A stretch of DNA of 64,000 bases from Brevibacillus laterosporus LMG 15441 (GCF_000219535.2 NZ_CP007806.1:3816501-3880500), one strand, 5' to 3'; shown: positions 37,726 to 46,964, counted from the first letter of the stretch. Program-made: numbers and translations. Notes: a model not told the origin generated them from the letters alone.

Positions 37726-39648
37726 CTAATTGGCCGTTTTGTCACCAAGGTAGACGCGAATTTTTGAGCCTTCCTCCACCTTTATTCCTGGTTTCGGAGA
37801 CTGTTTAATCACATGAGTTCCCTTTCCAGAAACTTCTAATGGCATTGTATAGTATGAATTTGCAATTTCATTGATGGCCATTCCGATTAAATTAGGCACC
37901 TCTACATACTTTTTATCTCCGTAAGCAATTTCTCGCTCAATATCGCTAGGGCGTTTTTCTATATTAAGGTAAGGCAGACTGGATTCTAACACATTTTTGA
38001 CAACAGGGGCTGCGATCGTACCTCCAAATGCTTGTGCTTTTGGATTATCAACAGCTACGTATACGATAATCTGCGGGTCATCTGCAGGAGCAAATCCAAT
38101 AAATGATACAATATATTCATTCGCTGCATAACGTCCATTGACGGATTTTTGGGCAGTACCCGTTTTTCCACCAACCCGATAGCCTTCAATATAGGCATTA
38201 TGCCCGGTTCCGCGAGAAACAACGCTTTCTAATGCGCTACGCACCTGTTTAGATGTTTCCTCGGAAATAACCTGACGTACCTGAGAGGGTACTGTACGAG
38301 CGACAATATCGTGCGTTACACTGTCCCTCCACTCTTTGGCAATGTAGGGCTTCATTAGCTTACCGCCGTTGATTGCCGCTGAGACGGCTGCCATCTGCTG
38401 AATCGGTGTTACTGATACCCCCTGCCCAAACGATGTCGTGCCTAATTCAACCGGCCCAACACGGCTTAATTTAAACAAGATTCCATTTGACTCTCCAATT
38501 AAATCAACGCCGGTTTTCTTTCCGAAACCAAAATTTTTGATATATTCAAACAACCTTTCTTTACCAAGACGTTGCCCCATTGCCACAAACCCGGGGTTAC
38601 AGGAGTTCTCTACTACTTCTAGCATCGTTTCTGAACCATGCCCTTGCCTCTTCCAGCAACGCAAGAATGTCCCAGCTACATTTATATGACCTGGATCAAA
38701 AAAGCTTTCTTTCAAATCAACAACTTTTTCATTTAAGGATGCTGCTAATGTAACGATTTTAAATGTAGAACCTGGTTCGTATGTTTTCCAGATCGGTAAA
38801 TTACGATTATAAATATCTGGTGCAAACTCTAAATAACGATCTGGATTATAGGTAGGTCTGCTAGCCATTCCGAGAATCTCTCCAGTTTTTGGATTCATCG
38901 CTATCGACAGAATATCATCTGGCTGATAAGCAACCATCGCCTGATCTAGTTCACGCTCAATAAAGGTCTGAATTTGTTTATCAATGGTTAGGTACATATC
39001 CATGCCATTAACTGGTGACACATACTTCTCCGCGTGTCCCGGCATAGCCCGCCCACCCGCATCTGCAGGAAAGGATACATGCCCTGGCGTACCCGTTAAT
39101 ATTTTATCATACATCTTTTCCAATCCAGTTAGACCTTGATTATCAATTCCAGTAAAACCAAGCACCTGCGCTAAGAACGAGCCATTTGGGTAGAAACGCT
39201 TTGAATCGTCTGCTACTTTTACTCCTGGCAGGGCAAGAGCTTGTATTTCCTTCGCTTTTTCCTGTGTTATTTTTCGTCCACCTGGAACTCGTACAATCAT
39301 TTGGGAACGTTTGCTTATTTCCGTAAGTATCTTTTGTTCTGACTGCCCTAAAATAATCGCGAGCTTCTTAGCTGTCTCTTCAGGATTTTTTATTTGTGCC
39401 GGTATGGCCATCACGGAGGGAACCGTTGTATTTTTCACCAAATCCTCACCATGTCGGTCTTTGATGTTACCGCGTTTTGCTTCAAATTTGACATTGCGGC
39501 TCCATAGGTCATTAGCTTCATCCTGCAACCATTGACCCTGCACTAATTGGATGTAGCCAAGCCGAGAAACCATCGCCATAAACAAGAATATTCCCACCAC
39601 GAGTGCGATGAATATGCGCCGACGCACGGTAACATTGGAAACCCGCAT
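37726..39648 (-). CDS. spoVD: Sporulation class B penicillin-binding protein SpoVD
   Basis: A 640-residue transpeptidase with a short cytoplasmic N-terminus, one span (about residues 11-30), a PBP dimerisation domain (40-190), a transpeptidase domain (about 235-555) and one C-terminal PASTA domain (YVEVPNLIGMAI..., about 575-638). Active-site motifs are GSTFK (SxxK), ENSCN (SxN) and GGKTGTAQK. It cross-links spore cortex, probably with SpoVE encoded nearby. The MRVSNVTVR start matches B. subtilis SpoVD and follows AGGAG; an upstream TTG is less likely. A small inverted repeat lies between it and murE (37682-37706). Confidence 0.94.
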   Translation of the reverse strand: MRVSNVTVRRRIFIALVVGIFLFMAMVSRLGYIQLVQGQWLQDEANDLWSRNVKFEAKRGNIKDRHGEDLVKNTTVPSVMAIPAQIKNPEETAKKLAIILGQSEQKILTEISKRSQMIVRVPGGRKITQEKAKEIQALALPGVKVADDSKRFYPNGSFLAQVLGFTGIDNQGLTGLEKMYDKILTGTPGHVSFPADAGGRAMPGHAEKYVSPVNGMDMYLTIDKQIQTFIERELDQAMVAYQPDDILSIAMNPKTGEILGMASRPTYNPDRYLEFAPDIYNRNLPIWKTYEPGSTFKIVTLAASLNEKVVDLKESFFDPGHINVAGTFLRCWKRQGHGSETMLEVVENSCNPGFVAMGQRLGKERLFEYIKNFGFGKKTGVDLIGESNGILFKLSRVGPVELGTTSFGQGVSVTPIQQMAAVSAAINGGKLMKPYIAKEWRDSVTHDIVARTVPSQVRQVISEETSKQVRSALESVVSRGTGHNAYIEGYRVGGKTGTAQKSVNGRYAANEYIVSFIGFAPADDPQIIVYVAVDNPKAQAFGGTIAAPVVKNVLESSLPYLNIEKRPSDIEREIAYGDKKYVEVPNLIGMAINEIANSYYTMPLEVSGKGTHVIKQSPKPGIKVEEGSKIRVYLGDKTAN

Positions 39649-39719
39649 ACAGCAAACACTCCTCCCTGCCAATAAGGTTTGTCTTTTCCTACCCTATTCG
39701 CCAAAGAGGAGTGTTAGAA

Positions 39720-41963
39720 CTACTTGTCTACAGACACATATGTAGGAGACAGCTTCACTTGAATCGTCTCTTTTCCTGTCAGGATTGTACCCGCTTCTAC
39801 GTTTTGTTCCACTACATATCCGCTACCAGTAGCGCTTACTGCAATATTTAGCAAATTGCCATACTCTAGTACTTCCCGCAACGATTTCCCCTTAAAATCA
39901 GGCATTTTCATTGAGGCTTTGCCATCGGAGGCAAGCAGTATGGTCGTGGTACTGCCTACTTTTTCATACGGAGCCGGAATTTGATTAATCACATTGGTTC
40001 CCTCGCCAACCACTTCTACCTTAAAACCAGCCTGCTTCGCCCGTTCCTTCGCTTCTTTTAACGGGATGCCTGTAAGTTGAGGTACAGTGGATTCTTGTAG
40101 CCGTTTTTCCTCTACCACAGTAGCTTGAGCAGCCAAGGCACTTCGATCTGGCTTCTCCTGCAAGTATTGCAAGCTTTTCTCCATAATCGCTTGGAACATC
40201 GGCGCAACTACATCCCTACTAGCCGTTGAATAGGATGCCCCGCCCCCTGGATCATCGACTACAATATAAACAACCAGTCTTGGATTCTCCACGGGAGCGA
40301 ATCCAATAAAGGAGAAGATATATTTATTATCAATGATTTTTCCTCGTTCGTTATACTTCTGTGCTGTACCGGTTTTCCCAGCCACGCTAAAATTCTGCAA
40401 TTTAAAGTTACGCCCAGTCGCTCCTGATTTTATATCGCCATCAACGACCGTTTGCAAAATCTTACGCGTTTCACGTGCCGTTGCCTCTGAGATCGGACGT
40501 CCAACCTCTTTAGGCTGATACCGCTCGATTACCTGACCCGTCCGTGGATCGATACGCTCTTTTACAATGAGTGGCTGCATTAATTTACCACCATTTGCAA
40601 TAGCGGCCACAGACATGACCTGCTGGATCGGTGTTACCGTTACCCCTTGTCCAATCGGAGTAACAGCCAAGTCACGCGGTGAAAATTTATTAAACTTTTC
40701 AACGTTAGTTAAGTTCCCTACTTCTTCCGCAGGTAACTGAATGTTTGTCTTTTTCCCAAAACCAAAGGCTTTAAAATAATGCTCAAGCTTAGCTTGTCCC
40801 AGCTTTTCGTTACCTAGCATAGCAAATAATACGTTACTGGAACGTTGCACACCATTTAAATAGGTAATCGTGCCCCATCCAATTCGATTATGATCATAGA
40901 TAGCCGCTCCAGTCTTCCATGCCTTATAATGTCCTGATGTAAAGGACCAATTAGAATTAAACACACCCTCTTGAATAGAAGCTGCGAGCGTAATAATCTT
41001 AAAGGTTGAACCTGGCTCAAACGTATAGCTCACACCGAAATTCATATAATTGACGATAGAACGGTAATTGTTAGGGTCATGCTGCGGACGATTGGCCATC
41101 GCAAGGATTTCGCCCGTATTCGGATCAGATACAATTACTGACATCCCTTTTGGGTGAAATGCCGCATCTGTTTTATCTAATGCCTCTTCTACGTATGTTT
41201 GTATCTGATCATCAAGGGTAAGCTTGATATTTTGACCATCTTTTGCAGCTTTAAATTCTGTTTGCCCATCTGGCAGTGGATAGCCTAGCGCATCCTTCAC
41301 CATCTTTAGAGTGCCTTCTTCACCCTTTAATTCATTCTTAAATTGTCGTTCAATCCCCATTACAGGTATTCCTTCAGCATTGAGAAACCCTAAGACATGA
41401 GCGGCGAATTTCCCCTTTGGGTAGAAGCGCTTGGTGGTTTCTGAGATTTTGATCCCGGGTAATTGATTTTGCTTGGATTTAACCCCCTTTTCATCAAGAG
41501 GGTATTGCATAGCTAAGATTTTGTCCTTTTGTTCCAAGCTTATTTTGGAGGCTTCAGGCCCTAAATTAACCCATATTGCATTCGGATTCTTAGTGAGACG
41601 TTCCAAAATTTTGGACTGCGGTTCATTTATCACGGTAGCTAATTTCATCGCCGTCATCATGGGGTCCTTTACATAATCATCCGTGTCGTTTTGACCATTT
41701 GCCAATTTCTTAGGACGCACCTGGGCTTCCACTAGATAGGCCCGTCCTTCAAAAGCAAGAACTTCCCCATTTCGATCTAGAATGCTCCCGCGTTTCGGAT
41801 TTAAGGTCATGTCACGATTCCACTGCCCCTTACCTTGATCCATAATCCAGCTAGCGTTTACCACCTGTACCCACCACAGGCGTAGTGTCAAAAGCATAAA
41901 ACCAAGAAAAACTCCCATTCCCACAAGTAAAATTCGCTTGTTCATTCGCTTTTTTGTTGTCAC
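39720..41963 (-). CDS. pbpB: Septal class B penicillin-binding protein PBP2B
   Basis: A 747-residue transpeptidase essential for division in related species. One membrane span (about 8-28), dimerisation domain, transpeptidase domain with GSTFK, SSNV and AGKTGTAQ motifs, then two PASTA domains (VPQLTGIPLKEA and MPDFKGKSLREV as their openings). Two PASTA repeats distinguish it from SpoVD next to it. Start: GTG at 41963, preceded by AGGGAGAGG; a TTG nine codons upstream is in frame but would read through this site. Confidence 0.93.
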   Translation of the reverse strand: MTTKKRMNKRILLVGMGVFLGFMLLTLRLWWVQVVNASWIMDQGKGQWNRDMTLNPKRGSILDRNGEVLAFEGRAYLVEAQVRPKKLANGQNDTDDYVKDPMMTAMKLATVINEPQSKILERLTKNPNAIWVNLGPEASKISLEQKDKILAMQYPLDEKGVKSKQNQLPGIKISETTKRFYPKGKFAAHVLGFLNAEGIPVMGIERQFKNELKGEEGTLKMVKDALGYPLPDGQTEFKAAKDGQNIKLTLDDQIQTYVEEALDKTDAAFHPKGMSVIVSDPNTGEILAMANRPQHDPNNYRSIVNYMNFGVSYTFEPGSTFKIITLAASIQEGVFNSNWSFTSGHYKAWKTGAAIYDHNRIGWGTITYLNGVQRSSNVLFAMLGNEKLGQAKLEHYFKAFGFGKKTNIQLPAEEVGNLTNVEKFNKFSPRDLAVTPIGQGVTVTPIQQVMSVAAIANGGKLMQPLIVKERIDPRTGQVIERYQPKEVGRPISEATARETRKILQTVVDGDIKSGATGRNFKLQNFSVAGKTGTAQKYNERGKIIDNKYIFSFIGFAPVENPRLVVYIVVDDPGGGASYSTASRDVVAPMFQAIMEKSLQYLQEKPDRSALAAQATVVEEKRLQESTVPQLTGIPLKEAKERAKQAGFKVEVVGEGTNVINQIPAPYEKVGSTTTILLASDGKASMKMPDFKGKSLREVLEYGNLLNIAVSATGSGYVVEQNVEAGTILTGKETIQVKLSPTYVSVDK

Positions 41964-42025
41964 GAGCCTCTCCCTCTTCCTCTCTGACAAAAAAGAAAAT
42001 GCTACTCCTTATTGCGCGAGTAACA

Positions 42026-42454
42026 TTATTGGACTTTTTCGGTTTGTTTGGTTTTTTCGTCTTTTTTGTTATCCTTACTTTCTTCCATAGAAATGCCACC
42101 CATATTGCGGACTGATTTCATATCAAGGACCATTCCCATTTTTTCCGCCTCAATACTAATACGCTTGGGATTGCTCATTTCATCCACTTTTAACTGCATC
42201 GATTCATTCTCGCCCTTGATTTTGGCGATCTCTCTTGTCAATACCTGAATCTGATAGTTATTTTGCGAAATCTGATTATAACGGAAGCCTATAATGCTTG
42301 TAGCAATGACTAAAGCAAAGATGAGCAACAAATACATCAACTTTTCACTTGTGGGTACCCCGGGTCTGATTTTAACAGTACGCTTCATCTTTTTCGGAGA
42401 TGGAGAACGTCTATTTACTTCATATGCCAAATTCCCACGGGAATAATAACTCAA
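42026..42454 (-). CDS. ftsL: Divisome protein FtsL
   Basis: A 142-residue bitopic protein with a basic cytoplasmic N-terminus (about 1-37), one span (38-58) and an extracytoplasmic coiled coil (62-100) that pairs with DivIC and DivIB. The tail is a Lys/Glu/Asp-rich stretch (EESKDNKKDEKTKQTEK) beyond the coiled coil. TTG start, with GGGGGGAC upstream. Placed between rsmH and pbpB as in other Bacilli. Sequence identity in this family is low, so position and topology carry the call. Confidence 0.88.
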   Translation of the reverse strand: MSYYSRGNLAYEVNRRSPSPKKMKRTVKIRPGVPTSEKLMYLLLIFALVIATSIIGFRYNQISQNNYQIQVLTREIAKIKGENESMQLKVDEMSNPKRISIEAEKMGMVLDMKSVRNMGGISMEESKDNKKDEKTKQTEKVQ

Positions 42455-42516
42455 CTTAGTCCCCCCCTACTAAGTATAACTGGCTTCCTTCTTCGGTGTT
42501 CATTTATACTAATGTG

Positions 42517-43449
42517 TTATTTCTTCTCAGCAATACGCAATTTAGCCGATCTGGCACGTGGGTTATCCGCAAGCTCCTCTTCAGACGGTAGCAATGGCTT
42601 TCTGGTGATAATCTTAACAATCGGTTCATTACCGCATACACATTGCGGGAACCCAGGCGGGCATGTACAGCCTTGCGCTTTTTCTAAATAAGCATGCTTA
42701 CAAATCCGATCCTCTAAGGAATGGAAAGTAATAACACTCACTCTGCCACCCGGACGCAAAATGTCAATAGCATCTGAAACCGCCGTCTTAAACACATGTA
42801 ATTCATCGTTTACGGCAATGCGAATGGCTTGAAAGGTTCTCTTCGCCGGATGAGGTCCTGTACGCCGAGCTGGAGCTGGAATAGCTTCCTTAATAATCTC
42901 TACCAGCTGTCCTGTTGTTTCAATCGGCGCTTTTTCACGATGCAGGATGATTTGCCGGGCAATCTTCCGGGCAAACTTCTCTTCGCCATACTCAAAAATG
43001 ATTTTGGATAGCGCAGCTTCCTCCCACTCATTTACGATGTCATAAGCAGATAGGTCGGCTTGCTGATCCATGCGCATATCCAGCGGGGCGTCACCATTGT
43101 AGCTAAACCCACGTTCTTCTACATCTAACTGAGGAGAAGATACACCTAGATCAAACAAAACGCCATCTACGCCATCAAGACCTAAATCTTGCACAACATC
43201 CTTGAGATAGCGGAAGTTACTTTTCACCAAAGTCACTTTATCTTGATACGCCTGTAGTTTTTCCTTGGCGTTTGCAAGTGCTACATCATCTTGATCAATG
43301 GCAATTAATCTACCCTGATCACCTAGCTTTGAAGCAATTAAAGTACTGTGTCCTGCTCCACCTAAGGTGCAATCCACATATATTCCATCAGGACGAATAT
43401 GTAATCCTTCTACGGCTTCCTGTAATAGTACGGTTACATGGTGAAACAA
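42517..43449 (-). CDS. rsmH: 16S rRNA (cytosine-1402 N4) methyltransferase RsmH
   Basis: A 310-residue SAM-dependent methyltransferase that modifies C1402 of 16S r[18 protein letters not shown] opens the protein; the SAM loop is [10 protein letters not shown] near residue 30; [11 protein letters not shown] near 102 and ISFHSLEDR-type [10 protein letters not shown] near 240 are family motifs. The frame stays open for 48 codons upstream, but only the TTG at 43449 has a ribosome site (GGAG) at suitable distance and gives the standard length. Older name mraW. Confidence 0.94.
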   Translation of the reverse strand: MFHHVTVLLQEAVEGLHIRPDGIYVDCTLGGAGHSTLIASKLGDQGRLIAIDQDDVALANAKEKLQAYQDKVTLVKSNFRYLKDVVQDLGLDGVDGVLFDLGVSSPQLDVEERGFSYNGDAPLDMRMDQQADLSAYDIVNEWEEAALSKIIFEYGEEKFARKIARQIILHREKAPIETTGQLVEIIKEAIPAPARRTGPHPAKRTFQAIRIAVNDELHVFKTAVSDAIDILRPGGRVSVITFHSLEDRICKHAYLEKAQGCTCPPGFPQCVCGNEPIVKIITRKPLLPSEEELADNPRARSAKLRIAEKK

Positions 43450-43468
43450 AATAACGTCACTCCCGAGT

Positions 43469-43900
43469 CTACAAATTAAAATCAACGAGCTTTTCAGCAA
43501 TCTCGCCAAAAGATTGCTCTTGTTCCAAAGAATACGCATCCCATTCTGTCTTGCCCCAAATTTCCATGCGATTCTGCACGCCAATAATAACACATTCTTT
43601 CTGTAAACGGCCGTGTTCTCGCAAATGAGGTGGTATGTTTACCCTTCCCTGCTTGTCCCACTCACATTCAGTAGCACCAGAAAAGAAAAAACGGGTAAAC
43701 GCCCGAGCGTCAGCTTTGGTAAATGGCAGAGATTTAAGTTTTTCTGTTAACGCCTTCCACTCTTCCATCGGGTAGACGAATAAACAACGATCAAGGCCGC
43801 GGGTTACAACAAAGGACGAGCCCAGCATATCACGGAATTTAACCGGGATTGTCAGACGGTTCTTGTCATCGATGTTATGCTGATACTCACCCATGAACAT
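43469..43900 (-). CDS. mraZ: Transcriptional regulator MraZ
   Basis: A 143-residue protein with two AbrB-like MraZ half-domains; each carries the DxxxR pattern ([15 protein letters not shown] near residue 10 and [16 protein letters not shown] near 84). MraZ forms a ring-shaped oligomer that binds tandem TGGGN-type repeats upstream of its own gene and represses the cluster. The ATG at 43900 gives the standard [13 protein letters not shown] start; 15 more in-frame codons upstream would cover the operator and are rejected. It is the first gene of the division and cell-wall cluster. Confidence 0.95.
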   Translation of the reverse strand: MFMGEYQHNIDDKNRLTIPVKFRDMLGSSFVVTRGLDRCLFVYPMEEWKALTEKLKSLPFTKADARAFTRFFFSGATECEWDKQGRVNIPPHLREHGRLQKECVIIGVQNRMEIWGKTEWDAYSLEQEQSFGEIAEKLVDFNL

Positions 43901-43929
43901 TCCAACTTCCCCACTTTCCTTCCGAGAGA

Positions 43930-43954
43930 TACCACTCTCCCCCACTTTTCCCCA
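43930..43954 (-). promoter_or_regulatory. mraZ: Probable MraZ operator: TGGGN-type repeats with 10-bp period
   Basis: On the minus strand TGGGG (43950-43954), TGGGG (43940-43944) and TGGTA (43930-43934) follow one another at exactly 10-bp steps with 5-bp spacers; a fourth TGGGG (43909-43913) overlaps the mraZ ribosome site. Tandem TGGGN repeats with 5-nt spacers are the known MraZ target in Escherichia coli. The repeats lie between the predicted transcription start and the start codon, as expected for autorepression. Confidence 0.75.
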
Positions 43955-43970
43955 CTTCTTGCCTCTCCTT

Positions 43971-44000
43971 ATTATAGAAAAAAAACCTGCCGTTTGTCAG
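43971..44000 (-). promoter_or_regulatory. mraZ promoter overlapping the ahcY terminator
   Basis: Minus strand: -35 CTGACA (43995-44000), 18-bp spacer, perfect -10 TATAAT (43971-43976). The -35 is in the loop and arm of the ahcY terminator hairpin. Transcription would start near 43964, just before the MraZ repeats. Confidence 0.65.
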
Positions 44001-44008
44001 CAGGTTTT
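43980..44008 (-). terminator. Intrinsic terminator after ahcY
   Basis: Arms AAACCTGC (43983-43990) and GCAGGTTT (44000-44007) with T-tracts on both sides, so it can act in either direction. It lies about 42 bp after the ahcY stop and separates it from the division cluster. Confidence 0.85.
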
Positions 44009-44049
44009 TTTCTTCATTTTTTGATGCCATATCCCAGCGAATTTCTTAC

Positions 44050-45309
44050 CTATTCGACCCAGCTTTCTAAGTATTCTTTTTGCTCTGGCGTCAATTTGTC
44101 GATATTCTTTCCAAGCGCTTCCAATTTATAGCGAGCCACTGTTTCATCTAGCTCATATGGTACGTTTAATACCTTTTTACCGATTGCCTCATAGTTCTTG
44201 CTAACATACTCAAGTCCTACTGCCTGCAAAGCAAAGGTCATATCCATAATTTCAGCAGGATGTCCATCACCTGCAGCTAGGTTCACAAGACGACCTTCCG
44301 CTAACAGATAGATTTTACGACCATCTTGCAGGACAAATTCTTCGATATCTTTACGAACAACACGTTTGCTTGTCGATATATCGTTCAGCTCTACTTTATT
44401 TACTTCGACATCAAAGTGGCCAGCATTAGATAAAATAGCTCCATCCTTCATGCTTTCAAAGTGAGCTTTGCGGATAATGTCGCGATTACCCGTTACTGTA
44501 ACGAAGTAATCACCAAGCTTAGCTGCCTCATCCATGGACATTACTTCAAAGCCGTCCATGTATGCTTCTACAGCTTTAATTGCGTCAATTTCTGTCACGA
44601 TAACCTTTGCACCCAAACCTTTTGCGCGCATAGCTACGCCCTTACCGCACCAGCCATAGCCCGCAACCACTACAGTTTTACCAGCAACAACTAGGTTTGT
44701 TGTACGGTTGATTCCGTCAAATACGGATTGACCTGTACCATAACGATTGTCAAACAGATACTTGCAATAGGCATCGTTAACAGCTACCATCGGGAATTCA
44801 AGCTTCTCTTCTTTTTCAAGAGCACGCAAGCGTAGAATACCAGTAGTGGTTTCTTCCGCTCCACCTTTTACATTCTCTAATAGATCACGGCGCTCTCCAT
44901 GTAAAAGTGTTACAAGGTCCCCACCGTCGTCAATTAGAAAATCAGGACGAGTTTCCAGCGTTTTAATGAGAAGTTCTTTATACTCTTCTTCGGATGGATT
45001 GTATTTAGCAAATACGCGAATACCATCTTCCACCAAAGCGGCACATACATCATCTTGTGTTGACAAAGGATTAGATCCGGTAATCGTAACTTCAGCACCA
45101 CCTGCTTGAATCACTTTTGCCAGATAAGCTGTTTTTGCTTCCAAATGAAGGGAGATTGCTACTTTTTTACCAGCGAATGGTTTTTCCTGTTCGAAGCGTT
45201 CTCTAATTCGGTTTAACACCGGCATATGTTCCTTTACCCAATCAATCTTTAAATGGCCGTTAGGTGCTAGGGCGATGTCTTTTACGATGCTTTCTTGAAC
45301 CATTGTCAT
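44050..45309 (-). CDS. ahcY: S-adenosylhomocysteine hydrolase
   Basis: A 419-residue NAD-dependent enzyme that splits S-adenosylhomocysteine into adenosine and homocysteine. Visible motifs: HLEAKTAYL near residue 54, DDGGDLV near 126, VNDAYCKYLFDNRYGTGQS near 181 (substrate Lys/Asp region), and the NAD loop GYGWCGKGVA near 217. It is of the shorter type, lacking the plant-like insertion, and its C-terminus is shortened relative to eukaryotic forms. AGGAGG precedes the first ATG. Many Bacilli use the Pfs/LuxS route instead, so this is a variant of the methyl cycle. No S-box was seen upstream of it. Confidence 0.93.
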   Translation of the reverse strand: MTMVQESIVKDIALAPNGHLKIDWVKEHMPVLNRIRERFEQEKPFAGKKVAISLHLEAKTAYLAKVIQAGGAEVTITGSNPLSTQDDVCAALVEDGIRVFAKYNPSEEEYKELLIKTLETRPDFLIDDGGDLVTLLHGERRDLLENVKGGAEETTTGILRLRALEKEEKLEFPMVAVNDAYCKYLFDNRYGTGQSVFDGINRTTNLVVAGKTVVVAGYGWCGKGVAMRAKGLGAKVIVTEIDAIKAVEAYMDGFEVMSMDEAAKLGDYFVTVTGNRDIIRKAHFESMKDGAILSNAGHFDVEVNKVELNDISTSKRVVRKDIEEFVLQDGRKIYLLAEGRLVNLAAGDGHPAEIMDMTFALQAVGLEYVSKNYEAIGKKVLNVPYELDETVARYKLEALGKNIDKLTPEQKEYLESWVE

Positions 45310-45442
45310 TTGCTAAAAACCCTCCTTCTGTAAATGTGAACCCGTCTTCTTTTATATCATACCACATAGGTAGGAATTACATCACCCTTTTATGCTGAAT
45401 TTTTGTGCAGTTCACCATACTGTATGATCCAGGCTCGGAAAT

Positions 45443-46528
45443 TTATTGTTGTTTTAGTAAATACAGTGCATATTGAATAGGACGCATGACTGCCTTTTGA
45501 TAGACCTTGTTACGTTTCAATTTTCGAAAAATGTCGCGTCCAGGCTTCGGATTAATTTCGATTAAATAAGGTCGACCTGATACGTCAATTCCTACATCTA
45601 ATCCCAATTCAATCATGCGTCCATAGTAGGATTCCACCGCTTTTGCTGTTTGATGAGCGAGCGAGTAACAATTACGTATAATTTTGGTTGCCGCAGATTC
45701 ACCAAAACAGTCTGTAAGCACTTTTCGCGCATCTTTTGCTAGCCCTCCTCCATGTAGATTTGAGGTAGAGCTCTTGACTCCGCCTATGCGCATACCAAGA
45801 CCTGTTACTTCCCACTCTCCCGATCCCGTCTTTTGAATAAGAATGCGTGTGTCAACGGTTCGATCTGGTATCAAGTCAAGCTGCAGGCCTTGTTGAATAA
45901 GAAAAATCTCTTCGCCCAGTCTCTCCGTTTTTACCCATTCCTTTACATACTGATGAAGTTCAGCCCGAGTCTTTACCTTGTGACTCACCTTATTTAAATG
46001 TAGCCCTCTTCCCAATAGATCATAACCCGAAGAGGTCTTTTTGATACGCAGGATACTGCGACCCGCCGTTCCCTGAGCTGGCTTTACATAAAGCAGCGGG
46101 TACTTTTGCAGCATATTGCTCAATACTTCCCTATCATAGGCAAACGTCTCCGGTAACCATGGCTGCATAGATGGCTGTTGATTTAACACCTGATATACAT
46201 TCCATTTGGAACTAAACCGACTATTGGCATAGGTAAACAACGGACGCTTGCGGAAAGCAAGGTAGTCCTTATGCTGAGGTTTCGGATAATATCGATAGCG
46301 ATCGATTACGATATCAGGCCAATCAAACATTTTACTTTTCCATGTCTTATCAGGCCCAGGAATGAATCCTCTAATTTGGCGTTTTGATTCAAATACATCA
46401 TTTGGGGAAAACAAAAACACAGTCGCCCCAAGCTTTTCTCCCTCTGTTAGCAAATGACGAAAAAATAACGGTTCGCCAAAGCGTTTACCATTTCTATACG
46501 TTAAAATTCCGATTCGTTTCTTCTGCAC
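45443..46528 (-). CDS. YheC/YheD-family spore coat-associated ATP-grasp protein
   Basis: A 361-residue protein of the YheC/YheD family (endospore coat-associated, ATP-grasp fold). The N-terminal domain (1-115) begins RIGILTYRNGKRFGEPLFF; the ATP-grasp part shows LLYVKPAQGTAGRSILRI near residue 145 and GLDVGIDVSGRPYLIEINPKPGRD (about 308-331, read in parts) with the metal-binding Glu and Asn. Start GTG after AGAGGTG. The reaction of the family is not known. It may be expressed in the mother cell; no sigma-E or sigma-K promoter could be placed. Confidence 0.85.
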   Translation of the reverse strand: MQKKRIGILTYRNGKRFGEPLFFRHLLTEGEKLGATVFLFSPNDVFESKRQIRGFIPGPDKTWKSKMFDWPDIVIDRYRYYPKPQHKDYLAFRKRPLFTYANSRFSSKWNVYQVLNQQPSMQPWLPETFAYDREVLSNMLQKYPLLYVKPAQGTAGRSILRIKKTSSGYDLLGRGLHLNKVSHKVKTRAELHQYVKEWVKTERLGEEIFLIQQGLQLDLIPDRTVDTRILIQKTGSGEWEVTGLGMRIGGVKSSTSNLHGGGLAKDARKVLTDCFGESAATKIIRNCYSLAHQTAKAVESYYGRMIELGLDVGIDVSGRPYLIEINPKPGRDIFRKLKRNKVYQKAVMRPIQYALYLLKQQ

Positions 46529-46617
46529 TGTCAGTTACACCTCTTTTGCAGGTTATATTGGCAGTGTATGATGTAATATACGATAGGTTCGCACAGCCTA
46601 TCCATTTCGTTTGGAGG

Positions 46618-46869
46618 TCACTTTAATAGCTTCTGCTTCATTCGTTCAATATGACGAACGCCTTTTAAAAATTTCTGCTCCGTTATCTTATCTTGCTCGT
46701 ATAACCACTCCATATAATTCTGTAACGATAACAGATCAACCCAGGCTAGTTTTGAATATGGGTTTTGTTCAGGGACTTCACCTGTGACATCTCCATTATG
46801 AATCGCCTCTGCTAATTGGGTTTCACGCAATCCTACTTTATTTGAAATTTGATGCAATACTATTTTCAT
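46618..46869 (-). CDS. Small protein of unknown function
   Basis: An 83-residue soluble protein that I do not recognise. It has a strong GGGAGGT ribosome site seven bases before ATG, coding-like composition and its own gap on both sides (89 bp to the YheC/D gene, 150 bp to bshC). The N-terminal 25 residues (HQISNKVGLRETQLAEAI) read like a short helix-turn-helix, and residues 45-80 form a likely helix pair rich in Lys/Arg (FLKGVRHIERMKQKLLK). A DNA- or protein-binding adaptor is conceivable but not supported further. Confidence 0.65.
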   Translation of the reverse strand: MKIVLHQISNKVGLRETQLAEAIHNGDVTGEVPEQNPYSKLAWVDLLSLQNYMEWLYEQDKITEQKFLKGVRHIERMKQKLLK

Positions 46870-46964
46870 ACTTACCTCCCGGACAAGCGATAGATTTGGG
46901 GTGATTCTACAACACAGCCTACCTTGTTTGCAAGCGCAGAATCTAGGATATCCTTTTTTATAAC

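Noticed and set aside
37726-41963. pbpB and spoVD as a recent tandem duplication
   Set aside because: They share domain order but differ in PASTA number and in most sequence; the pair is the normal arrangement in endospore formers.
41851-42099. 82-codon minus-strand frame bridging ftsL and pbpB, considered as a frameshifted gene piece
   Set aside because: Both flanking genes are complete in their own frames, and the Lys/Arg-rich translation has no motif.
45310-45442. S-box or other riboswitch upstream of ahcY
   Set aside because: None of the SAM-I, SAM-II-like or SAH core motifs are visible; the gap is short and plain.
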